Assembly (NCBI GenBank): GCA_026710825.1
Contig: JAPOQH010000022.1
Location: 1-42,376, forward strand
From: Chloroflexota bacterium
GTDB lineage: Bacteria > Chloroflexota > Dehalococcoidia > Lucifugimonadales > UBA3495
Reading direction: 5' to 3'
Length of the DNA: 42,376 bases
Of the stretch, positions 1 through 6,751 are shown one piece after another. The notes beneath the pieces were generated by a model. It was not told the DNA's origin. It was given only the letters and a program-made list of their open reading frames with translations, and made no database searches. The translations under genes were made by a program, and so were the position numbers. Every line of letters begins with the position of its first letter. The first letter of the stretch is position 1.

Positions 1-2
1 AA

Positions 3-146
3 CGCCACGGGAATTCCATGCTGGGCAGCGACCCCAATGCCCGTGATCGCGGCGGCCGGCGGCCGTCCGGCGGTCGGCCCCCGTCTGGTAATCGCACCAA
101 TCCGTCGGATCGCCGTTTCCTGGGCGGTGGTGGTGCCCGTCGCTAG
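3..146 (+). CDS. C-terminal tail of an unidentified protein (5' end outside window)
   Basis: An open frame enters from the left edge and ends at TAG 144-146, giving 47 residues with no start. The tail is very rich in Gly, Arg, Ser and Pro, with repeated GGR/RPSGG-type motifs and a GGGGARR end, so it is probably a disordered, basic tail. Such tails occur on RNA helicases, ssDNA-binding proteins and other nucleic-acid-binding proteins, but nothing here identifies the family. A hairpin follows the stop, which supports this being a true gene end. The parent domain lies outside the window. Confidence 0.5.
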   Translation, partial: RHGNSMLGSDPNARDRGGRRPSGGRPPSGNRTNPSDRRFLGGGGARR

Positions 147-155
147 GTTCACCAA

Positions 156-185
156 GAGAGGGCAGACCGCTTGGCCTGCCCTCTC
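156..185 (+). terminator. Terminator-like hairpin after the first gene
   Basis: A perfect 10-bp stem (156-165 GAGAGGGCAG with 176-185 CTGCCCTCTC) has a 10-nt loop and lies 10 nt after the stop codon at 146. There is no T-run behind it, so it is either a weak intrinsic terminator or a 3'-end stabilising hairpin. Confidence 0.5.
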
Positions 186-326
186 ATCTGGAACTCCCGC
201 TCCCTGTCCTGCGGACGAACACCCCTGACCTGATCCGCCGGGTGTCTGTGTTATCATCGTATTAGTTTGGTCCCATTGCAGGCAAACGGTTTACGATGAG
301 CCTTCGGCGGACGGGGAGGACACGTT

Positions 327-1016
327 ATGCCAGTAATAACCATCAATGGCCCCATCGGCGCTGGATCGATCGCTGTGGGCCAACTCGTCGCCCAGAATTT
401 GCATCTGAATTACGTGGATCGCATGGTGTTTGCCGAAGCGGCGCGTATCATTGGATCCCCGGTTTCCATTCTTATGGCCAAGGAACAACGCGTCGAGCGG
501 TTCGGCGATCGGGTCACCGCGCTGCTGGGCCGAGTGCTCGAGCGCGCCGCTGTGTCCGGCGACTACGACCTGGGAGTTGGGATTGAAACGCTCCCCGAAA
601 CGTACCATGAACTGGCTGGAGAATCGTCGTCTCGCGTGCAGCGAGTCAATGACCAGCTTTTCATTGACACCACTCGCGAGGTCGTGCGTACCCTAGCGCA
701 GGCCGGCCACGTGGTGATCATCGGTCGTGGAGCGAACGTCATCCTCGGCGACACCCCTGGTGTGCTGCACGTCGGGATGCTGGCGCCAATGTCCAAGCGT
801 GTCGAAACCATCATGGAGCGGGAACACTTGGGCGAATCCGAGGCTCGCGAGTATCTCGAAGGACTGGAGGAAGCGCGCGTGCGGTTTTTCCAGAAATTCT
901 TCAAGGTCTCTCCCGATGACGCGACTCTCTACCACATGATGCTCGATATGGGTCACATGAGCGACGAAACCGCCGCCAGGATCATCGAGCACGCCACCGG
1001 CGACCTGGAGCACTAA
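327..1016 (+). CDS. Cytidylate kinase-like family protein
   Basis: A 229-residue protein resembling the cytidylate-kinase-like family (P-loop NTPase fold, PF13189 type). The N-terminus is beta strand ITING, then a glycine-rich loop PIGAGSIAVG (about residues 9-18), then a helix and YVDR, where the family usually has a nucleotide-binding Tyr/Asp strand. The canonical P-loop lysine is absent; the family often has GSGGRE there, so this is common but leaves kinase activity unproven. A second strand, HVVIIGRGAN (about 128-137), matches the internal GRGA segment of the family. The start is chosen because GGGGAGG sits 8-14 nt upstream of ATG 327. It stands alone between two hairpins. Substrate unknown. 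Confidence 0.8.
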   Translation: MPVITINGPIGAGSIAVGQLVAQNLHLNYVDRMVFAEAARIIGSPVSILMAKEQRVERFGDRVTALLGRVLERAAVSGDYDLGVGIETLPETYHELAGESSSRVQRVNDQLFIDTTREVVRTLAQAGHVVIIGRGANVILGDTPGVLHVGMLAPMSKRVETIMEREHLGESEAREYLEGLEEARVRFFQKFFKVSPDDATLYHMMLDMGHMSDETAARIIEHATGDLEH

Positions 1017-1102
1017 ATTCAACATTCATCGGCTATCAGTCGTGAAACGCGTTCAACGCTTCGTTTCACGACAGGCGCTTATTTCAAGGAGGTCATTGAA
1101 AC

Positions 1103-1396
1103 ATGTTCATCCGAATGGTCTGGGGGAAGCTCCGGGCGGGATCCTGGGAGGAATTCGAGCGGCATTATCACGAGCGCGTGACCACCGGTACCAAGCCCAA
1201 GGGGCTGCGCGAAAGGCAGTTGATTCGCAGTACTGAAGATCCCGATGAAGGGGTCAGCGTAAGCGTGTGGGATACCCTGGGGGACCTCCGAGCCTACGAG
1301 ACCAGCGACTTTCGCGCCAATATCGCCCGCGAGGTCGAACACCTCTATCGCGGCGAGTATTGGGTGAAGCATTTCGAGGTGTCGTCAACCGACTAA
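1103..1396 (+). CDS. Antibiotic-biosynthesis-monooxygenase-like dimeric barrel protein
   Basis: A 97-residue protein with the pattern of stand-alone dimeric alpha/beta-barrel (ABM-type) domains: FIRMVWGKLRAG strand, a helix WEEFERHYHERV, a strand with the VSVSVWDT motif, a further helix and a final strand WVKHFEV. These proteins act as small cofactor-free monooxygenases, heme-degrading enzymes or simply ligand-binding dimers, so the reaction cannot be told from sequence. AAGGAGG (1086-1092) gives a strong ribosome site for ATG 1103. The gene is monocistronic and closed by a strong terminator at 1417-1455. Confidence 0.7.
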   Translation: MFIRMVWGKLRAGSWEEFERHYHERVTTGTKPKGLRERQLIRSTEDPDEGVSVSVWDTLGDLRAYETSDFRANIAREVEHLYRGEYWVKHFEVSSTD

Positions 1397-1416
1397 CGCC
1401 CCGTCAACCAATATGG

Positions 1417-1455
1417 AAGGAGCCCTCCCGACATGATCGGGAGGGCTCCTTTTTT
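1417..1455 (+). terminator. Rho-independent terminator
   Basis: A perfect 15-bp stem (1417-1431 with 1437-1451) closes a 5-nt loop CATGA and runs into six T residues (1450-1455). It ends the plus-strand gene at 1103-1396 and lies between convergent genes. The minus-strand side has no comparable T-run. Confidence 0.92.
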
Positions 1456-1478
1456 GACCCTTGTTTCTGTGCGCCCGA

Positions 1479-1898
1479 CTATCGGCTGGCGCTGGCCCCC
1501 GAGACCCTGGCGATGCCGGCTCGCGAACAGTCCTCGTCCTCCTGGGCCGTACCTCCGCTACCTCCAACGGCGCCAATCAGTTCGCCGTTCATGTAGATCG
1601 GCAACGCCCCTTGCCCGGGTACGAATTCGCCGCGCTCAACCTCCATCACTGCCCGCATGATCGGCGTGGTGGATCGCTCGGTCAGGTCCCCGCTGGGTTC
1701 ACCGAAACACGCGGAAGCGCGGGCTTTGCCGCGAGACACGTACGGCGTGCGCCACGCCGAACCGTCCATCTTGCACATCGTGATCAGGTCCCCGCGTGCA
1801 TCGACTACTGAAAAACTGAATGCCTTGCCCAAATCTAGGGCGGCGGCCTTGGCGCCGGCGAGGACGGCCTCGGCCTGTTCGAGAGTGATGTTAGGCAT
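1479..1898 (-). CDS. GlcG/HbpS family heme-binding-like protein
   Basis: A 139-residue protein of the GlcG/HbpS family (PF03928): helical N-terminus LEQAEAVLAGAKAAALDLG, then strand FSFSVVDARGDLITM, the helix-turn with KARASACFG, and the late glycine-rich strand IGAVGGSGG. Members bind heme or small ligands, or occur as accessory subunits beside glycolate and diol catabolism. No catalytic residue can be named. The start has AAGGAG 9 nt upstream. Upstream on the same strand are an extended -10 element and an inverted repeat (1951-1988), so expression is probably controlled by a repressor or activator. It is a single-gene unit converging on the terminator at 1417-1455. Confidence 0.85.
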   Translation of the reverse strand: MPNITLEQAEAVLAGAKAAALDLGKAFSFSVVDARGDLITMCKMDGSAWRTPYVSRGKARASACFGEPSGDLTERSTTPIMRAVMEVERGEFVPGQGALPIYMNGELIGAVGGSGGTAQEDEDCSRAGIARVSGASASR

Positions 1899-1950
1899 AA
1901 CGACGAATCTCCTTGGTTCTTTGCAAAGTGGTTGGTGTTGGTTGTCGACG

Positions 1951-1988
1951 CCGGTTGAGGCTGGTCAACCGGCTGCGCTATTATAGCA
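1951..1988 (-). promoter_or_regulatory. Extended -10 promoter with operator-like inverted repeat
   Basis: On the minus strand, TGC-TATAAT (1988 down to 1980) is a perfect extended -10. No good -35 lies 17 nt further up. Directly downstream, where transcription would start, is a perfect inverted repeat CCGGTTGA-6 nt-TCAACCGG (1951-1958 and 1965-1972). A protein bound there would cover the start of transcription of the GlcG/HbpS-like gene. Operator function is inferred from position and symmetry only. Confidence 0.6.
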
Positions 1989-2051
1989 GGGCCAATTCCT
2001 CCGCCATTATTTCCCCTCCGTGCGCTTTCGTACTGCGGTTGTTTCTCTGTC

Positions 2052-2174
2052 ATGATCAGTTTCTTCCAGTCATTTAACAAAGGTTGCGGCTGCGTTCTTG
2101 GGTTGGTGGCGGGTTTGATTATCGCCTCCATTATCCTCACCCTGTTCTTCGGTGATTTCAACGTCGGTTATTGA
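2052..2174 (+). CDS. Small single-pass membrane protein (40 aa)
   Basis: A short frame ATG 2052 to TGA 2174 encodes 40 residues: a short polar N-terminus with FNKGCGC, then about 20 continuous hydrophobic residues (VLGLVAGLIIASIILTLFF), then GDFNVGY. This is the composition of a one-helix membrane protein with a positively charged N-terminus and two cysteines at the membrane face. There is no clear ribosome site, which lowers confidence. It ends 26 nt before the LLM oxidoreductase at 2201 and could be its leader cistron. No family recognised. Confidence 0.5.
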   Translation: MISFFQSFNKGCGCVLGLVAGLIIASIILTLFFGDFNVGY

Positions 2175-2200
2175 CCGACCGCCCACTCTGGAGTATCGCA

Positions 2201-3145
2201 ATGCAGTTCGGGTTTTATCTCCCCAATCATGGCCCCAACGCACAGCCGGGTCCACTGGCCCAGATCGCCCAAACCGGAGACCGACTGGGATTCTATTGCA
2301 TGGTCGCGGGCGACCATGTCCTCGTGCCCAACCGTATCGACTCTCCCTATCCGTACACCGTGAGCGGCGAGTTCCCGACCGGGGAAAGCGGAGAATATTT
2401 CGAACAGCTAACTCTCCTGACCTACCTGGCCGGCGTCACCGAGAACATCCGCATGGTTCCCAGCGTGATGATCGTGCCCTATCGCCCCCCGATCTTGGCA
2501 GCCAAGATCCTGGCGACCCTCGATGTTCTCTCACAGGGCCGGCTTATCCTGGGTGTCGGCGTGGGCTGGATGGAGGAGGAATTCGAAGCTCTCGGTACTC
2601 CGCCATTCGCCGAGCGCGGGCCCGTCACCGACGAGTACCTGCGCGCCTACAAGGAACTGTGGACCAGCCCCAATCCGGAATTCGACGGCAAGTACGTTCA
2701 GTTTTCGGGTATCCAGTTCCTGCCCAAACCCATCCAGAAACCGCACCCGCCCATCTGGGTTGGCGGTCAGAGCCGCCCTGCCATCCGGCGCGCCGCGACC
2801 ATCGGCGACGGCTGGCATCCCGTGGGCACGATCCCCGCGGCCACCATGGAACCCGAGGAACTCGCCGGCGACATGGTGACCCTCAACCGGTTCGCCGAGC
2901 AGGCCGGCCGCGACCCTGCCGAAATCGAAATTTCGATGAAGGCGCCGCTATACGATCCGGGAACTATGCAATCAGGCCCGCGCCGCCGCTTCTCCGGATC
3001 GCCCGATGCCATCATGGAAGACGTGCAGACTTACTCCGAGATCGGCGTGTCGCACATCATTTTTGACATCCGCGGCAGCGATCTCAATCAGGCCATCGAG
3101 CGCCTGGACTGGTTTGCCGGTGACATAATGCGTCACGTCGATTGA
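2201..3145 (+). CDS. LLM class (F420-dependent-type) oxidoreductase
   Basis: A 314-residue luciferase-like TIM-barrel oxidoreductase. Visible family marks are the N-terminal strand MQFGFYLPN, the segment TLDVLSQGRLILGVGVGW (about 108-125) which is the hallmark of LLM/F420 enzymes, and the C-terminal PKPIQKPHPPIWVGG and AATIGDGWHP (about 173-210). Enzymes of this type use F420H2 or FMNH2 for hydride transfer or monooxygenation. The substrate cannot be predicted. The frame is open upstream to TTG 2171, but ATG 2201 is preferred because TGGAG lies 8 nt before it and the family starts here. The family is often expanded in SAR202-type Chloroflexota. Confidence 0.9.
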   Translation: MQFGFYLPNHGPNAQPGPLAQIAQTGDRLGFYCMVAGDHVLVPNRIDSPYPYTVSGEFPTGESGEYFEQLTLLTYLAGVTENIRMVPSVMIVPYRPPILAAKILATLDVLSQGRLILGVGVGWMEEEFEALGTPPFAERGPVTDEYLRAYKELWTSPNPEFDGKYVQFSGIQFLPKPIQKPHPPIWVGGQSRPAIRRAATIGDGWHPVGTIPAATMEPEELAGDMVTLNRFAEQAGRDPAEIEISMKAPLYDPGTMQSGPRRRFSGSPDAIMEDVQTYSEIGVSHIIFDIRGSDLNQAIERLDWFAGDIMRHVD

Positions 3146-3180
3146 TGTCCAGCTGAACGCACTCGCGATCAGCGTGTTGC

Positions 3181-3213
3181 AAAAAAGTAGGGGCGCATAA
3201 TCATGCGCCCCTA
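3181..3213 (-). terminator. Intrinsic terminator of the minus-strand acyl-CoA operon
   Basis: A 10-bp perfect stem (3188-3197 with 3204-3213, TAGGGGCGCA/TGCGCCCCTA) with a 6-nt loop is followed on the minus strand by one C and then T6 (3186 down to 3181). It lies 26 nt after the stop of the CoA-transferase ending at 3239. The same type of palindrome recurs at 10581 and 31962. Confidence 0.85.
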
Positions 3214-3238
3214 TCAGTTTCCGCCTTGCGGGATATAG

Positions 3239-4453
3239 CTAGCCGGGGATTTCGTCGTAGTGGTCGAAGTTCCCGATCACGTTGGCCTCGTACAGCGCCT
3301 GTACCTCGTCCTCCGAGTAGTCCAGCAGGCCCGTGAGCACGTCTTCGTTGTGCTCGCCGACGCGCGGGGTCGTACCCACGACGGCCGGCGTGCGGCTGAA
3401 GTGCCAGAAATCTCCGGACACGGCAATGGAGCCGGCCAGGAAGTCGTCGACCTCGACCATGGCGCGACGCTCCCACGGATGCGGGTCAGCGGCGGCTTGG
3501 GCGATGGTGTTGACCGGAGCGGCAACCACGTCGTGGTGCGTGAAGTGCGCGATGGCTTCCCTCATGCTCATGTTGGCCATGAGATCACGCATCGCTTGGT
3601 TCACAGTTTCGCCATTGCGGCCGCGCTCGTGGCGCGTGGTGAACCGAGGGTCTTCCAGCCATTCCGGCTTGCCCAGCGCGTTGCAGACGCGATGCCAGTG
3701 GTGCTGGTCGCCCGCGGATATGAGAACCCAACCGTCCGCGCAGGGATACGTGCCCGAAGGCGGCGCGGCCGACTCGCCGCGGCGTGGCTCGATGCCCGCG
3801 CCGTGGTAGGCGGTGATCGGGATTTCGGTGTAGCTGTAGCCGGTGTCGGCCAGGCACGCGTCGATGCACTGTCCCTGTCCCGACGACTCGCGCTCGTGCA
3901 ATGCCGCCAGCGTTCCGATGGCCGCGTGCAGGGCGGTGGTCCGGTCGATGATCGGCACGCCGGCGCGGATCGGAGGCATCCCCTCTTCACCAGTCACCAT
4001 GGCGATGCCGGACATGGTCTGACCGATGGGGTCGTAGCCGATCTGGTCCCGGTACGGGCCAAACTGACCGTAGGCGGACACGTTCACCATGATGATTCGG
4101 GGGTTCAACTCGTACAGCACGTCGTAGCCAAAGCCCATGACGTCGATGGTGCCGGGCCGGAAGTTCTGCAGCAGCACGTCCGACACTCCCACCAGCTTTT
4201 TGAGGACGTCCTTGCCGTCCTCCTTCCGCAGGTCGATGCTCAGGCTCTTCTTGCCACTGTTGTACTGCACCCAGTAGGCGGACTGCTTGCGAACCCAGGG
4301 AGCGTGGTAGCGGGTCTCTTCGCCGCCCAACCGTTCGACCTTGATCACTTCCGCGCCCAGCCGAGCCAGCACTTGGGCGCAACGCGGACCGGCCTGGTGC
4401 CGACCCAGGTCAATTACTCGTATCCCGTCCAGGGGGCCTTTCGCTTCTGCCAT
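3239..4453 (-). CDS. CaiB/BaiF (family III) CoA-transferase
   Basis: A 404-residue family III CoA-transferase. Signature parts are GIRVIDLGRHQAGPRCAQVLARLGAEVIKVE at the N-terminus (Rossmann-like CoA site), SLSIDLRKEDGKDVLKKLV, then VLLQNFRPGTIDVMGFGYD, and the catalytic aspartate, placed at Asp170 in PIIDRTTALHAAIGTL by comparison with formyl-CoA transferase Asp169. The family moves CoA between carboxylic acids through an aspartyl-CoA thioester. Acceptor and donor cannot be read from sequence. AGGAG lies 7 nt before the ATG. It is the last gene of the minus-strand run beginning at the mutase (10269) and is followed by the terminator at 3181-3213. Confidence 0.93.
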   Translation of the reverse strand: MAEAKGPLDGIRVIDLGRHQAGPRCAQVLARLGAEVIKVERLGGEETRYHAPWVRKQSAYWVQYNSGKKSLSIDLRKEDGKDVLKKLVGVSDVLLQNFRPGTIDVMGFGYDVLYELNPRIIMVNVSAYGQFGPYRDQIGYDPIGQTMSGIAMVTGEEGMPPIRAGVPIIDRTTALHAAIGTLAALHERESSGQGQCIDACLADTGYSYTEIPITAYHGAGIEPRRGESAAPPSGTYPCADGWVLISAGDQHHWHRVCNALGKPEWLEDPRFTTRHERGRNGETVNQAMRDLMANMSMREAIAHFTHHDVVAAPVNTIAQAAADPHPWERRAMVEVDDFLAGSIAVSGDFWHFSRTPAVVGTTPRVGEHNEDVLTGLLDYSEDEVQALYEANVIGNFDHYDEIPG

Positions 4454-4608
4454 AACCGGTTCTCCTAATGAATTGTTTCGTTAGCCGCAGTTGTGACAAG
4501 CCGAAAGCGCGAGCGACCTTGGCGTCGCGGCAACTATCAGGCGCGGCGTTTCTAGGTGTCGTAATTCTACGCCGCGAGTCCGCAATGGGCAAGCGTGCCG
4601 GTCTGCGG

Positions 4609-5884
4609 TCACACCGCGCCGTCCGCCTCCAGCGTCGACAATTGCTCCGGCGTGAGTCCGCCCAACGTGCACAGGATCTCTGCGTTGTGTTCGCCCAGCT
4701 TCGGAGGCGTTTCGGCCGGCGCTTGCTCGCACGCCGTCAGCCGCAGCGGCGTGGCCAGCGACCGGAAAGATCCGCCCAGCGTGTCGCTCGTACTCACGTA
4801 CATGCCTCGCGCCTCGAGTTGCGGACAGTCCGCCAGGTCGGCCACGCTCTGGGTCACGCCCATGGAAAACCCGATCTCGGTTAGCCTGCCGGCTACCTCC
4901 CACTTGGGCCGCTGCGACGACCAGCCCTCTATCGCGGGGATAACTTCCTCAAACACGAAATCGGCGTCCGGGAATTGCTGCAGGTACCGGTCGTCACTCT
5001 CGGGCAGGTCCGTGCGTCCGATCAGTTCCCACAATGCTGCCAGCCGCTCGCGAGTGCGAACGCCTGCCATGATGACATAACCATCCGCAGCTTGGAAAAC
5101 GAAGCCTGGATTCAACGAAGCCTGGATTCAACGAAGCCTGTCGCGTTCGCCCCGGCGTCTGCCCCGTTGCCTGGTAGGCGTTCATGTTGCTGATCACGTG
5201 GGACGCCATGCAGTCGTACATCGACACGTCCACGTGCTGCCCTTTTCCGGTCTGCCGCCGCGTTTCCAGCGCCAGCACGATGCCCAAAGCAGTCCAGACC
5301 CCGGGCACTGAGTCCCCCATGTTGTCGCCCACCGCCTGCGGCCTGCCGCCCGGTTCTCCCGTTAGCTCCATCCACCCCGACATCGCCTGTATCGCCAGGT
5401 TGTTCGCTGGCCAGTCCGAGTATGGCCCCCGCGCTCCGTCGCTGTCTCCGTACCCCGTGATCTCAGCGTAAATCAGCCGCGGGTTGATCTCACTCAAGCG
5501 GTCGTAGCCCAGCCCCAGCCGGCGAAAGGCGCCCGGCCCCCAGTTGTCCAGCAGCACGTCGGACTCGGACACCAGGTTTTCAAAGGCTTGCTTGCACGTC
5601 GGATTCCGCAGATCCAGCGTCACCGACTTCTTGTTGCGGTTCACCCCCAGGAATCGGCTGCTCATCTGCCCGGTGTCGGCATCGCCGATGAACGGCCCTC
5701 GGCCTCGTGCCAGGTCTCCCGTCCTCGGTCGCTCGATCTTGATCACCTCCGCGCCCATGTCCGCCAGGATCAAAGAGCAGAACGGCCCCGCGACGATATG
5801 TGTCGCGTCCAACACACGGATTCCCTTCAATGGGAGCGGCAGGTTCTCGGCTGAATCGTTGCGATCAAATACCTCGTCAGACAT
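4609..5884 (-). pseudogene. CaiB/BaiF CoA-transferase broken by a 16-bp tandem duplication
   Basis: Two overlapping minus-strand frames together make one full-length family III CoA-transferase of about 430 residues. The first (from ATG 5884, AAGGA 9 nt upstream) carries GIRVLDATHIVAGPFCSLILADMGAEVIKIE and the catalytic region NMGDSVPGVWTALGIVLAL. It then runs into nonsense after TPGRTRQASLNPGF. The second (from about 5115 to stop at 4609) resumes with NPGFVFQAADGYVIMAG, the normal continuation. The join is a tandem duplication of a 16-bp unit (5101-5132), and removing one copy restores a seamless frame. As read, the product is truncated. It may be a recent inactivation, a population variant, a reversible slip or an assembly error. 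It lies between the metallo-hydrolase and the intact paralogue at 3239. Confidence 0.88.
5101..5140. repeat. 16-bp tandem repeat, 2.5 copies, inside the CoA-transferase gene
   Basis: The unit GAAGCCTGGATTCAAC occurs at 5101-5116 and 5117-5132, followed by the half copy GAAGCCTG at 5133-5140. Because 16 is not a multiple of three, the extra copy shifts the reading frame of the surrounding CoA-transferase. An ancestral state with 1.5 copies gives a continuous protein. Confidence 0.97.
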
Positions 5885-5934
5885 GCTCCATCGTCCTTGG
5901 TTGAGATTGCCCACCCCGTCACGCGGCGGGTGGT

Positions 5935-6720
5935 TCAGGATACAAATTCGGCCAACGACCGCAACGCCGCCCGCGCTCCCTTACGCATCGGCTCAAAGTG
6001 GCTAAAGCAGAGTATCTCAAAATCGATGGAAGCTAGCTTCTGCACTGACTTTTTCGCCGCTTCCATGTCGCTGGAAAACCAACGCGACGGCAGTGTTAAT
6101 CGCTCCTGGTAACGTTGTATCGCGTCGGCTACCAGCAGCACCCCCTCGTTGGGAAAATGCAGACTGATGCTTCCCGGAGTGTGTCCCGGTGTATGCAGCA
6201 CTCTGGCGCCGCCCAACAGCGGCAGGCAATCACCATCATCGAGTATGGTCGTCACCGGAAAATTCGGTGGGGACATCGGCGCCATGAGCGGCCAAAACAA
6301 AGGACGCAGCCAGAGTGGTTTGACCGGATTGGGAATCTTCCTGCCCGGCTCACCGGCCAGGTACGGGGCCTCCAGCCGATGCGCCGACACCGGCGCTCCG
6401 GTCGCCCGCCGCAGGCCCGCCATACCGCCCACGTGGTCCGGATGATAGTGCGTGGATATCAACCGACACACCGAATCCGTACCGTATCCCAACTCGCGCA
6501 GATAATTCAGCACCGGCCGATTGTGTAAAAGACGCCACCCCGCGTCCACCACCGTAATTGACGACTCTCCGCTTTCAGCATCGGGTGTTATTACGATGAA
6601 AGCGCTGGTGGTAACCATTGCACGCTGGTGCAGGCCAGGCACAACTTCACCTACCTCCGCTCGTGGTCCCGGCACACTGGGCGGTCGGTATATTAACTGT
6701 TCAGGAATGGGCCATTCCAT
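5935..6720 (-). CDS. MBL-fold metallo-hydrolase
   Basis: A 261-residue metallo-beta-lactamase-fold hydrolase. The metal site is complete: HYHPDH with His91, His93, Asp95, His96, then His180 in LHTPGHTPGS, Asp199 in VADAI, and a late FSHFEP histidine. Family members hydrolyse thioesters, lactones, lactoylglutathione or other esters. In this operon a CoA-thioesterase or lactonase-like role is plausible but not shown. ATG 6720 is used; an internal Met35 is an alternative because the first 25 residues are Pro-rich and no strong ribosome site is visible. It sits 31 nt after the PaaK-like ligase and is probably cotranscribed with it. Confidence 0.88.
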   Translation of the reverse strand: MEWPIPEQLIYRPPSVPGPRAEVGEVVPGLHQRAMVTTSAFIVITPDAESGESSITVVDAGWRLLHNRPVLNYLRELGYGTDSVCRLISTHYHPDHVGGMAGLRRATGAPVSAHRLEAPYLAGEPGRKIPNPVKPLWLRPLFWPLMAPMSPPNFPVTTILDDGDCLPLLGGARVLHTPGHTPGSISLHFPNEGVLLVADAIQRYQERLTLPSRWFSSDMEAAKKSVQKLASIDFEILCFSHFEPMRKGARAALRSLAEFVS

Positions 6721-6751
6721 ACATCACGTATGTGGAGAACATCGAGGCAAG

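Noticed and set aside
2152..3066. 304-codon open frame on the plus strand in the LLM region
   Set aside because: Out-of-frame shadow of the LLM oxidoreductase, Arg/Pro/His-rich and without domain.
3260..4468. 402-codon open frame on the plus strand
   Set aside because: Antisense shadow of the intact CoA-transferase, with no ribosome site and a composition typical of shadows (Val/Arg/His-rich).
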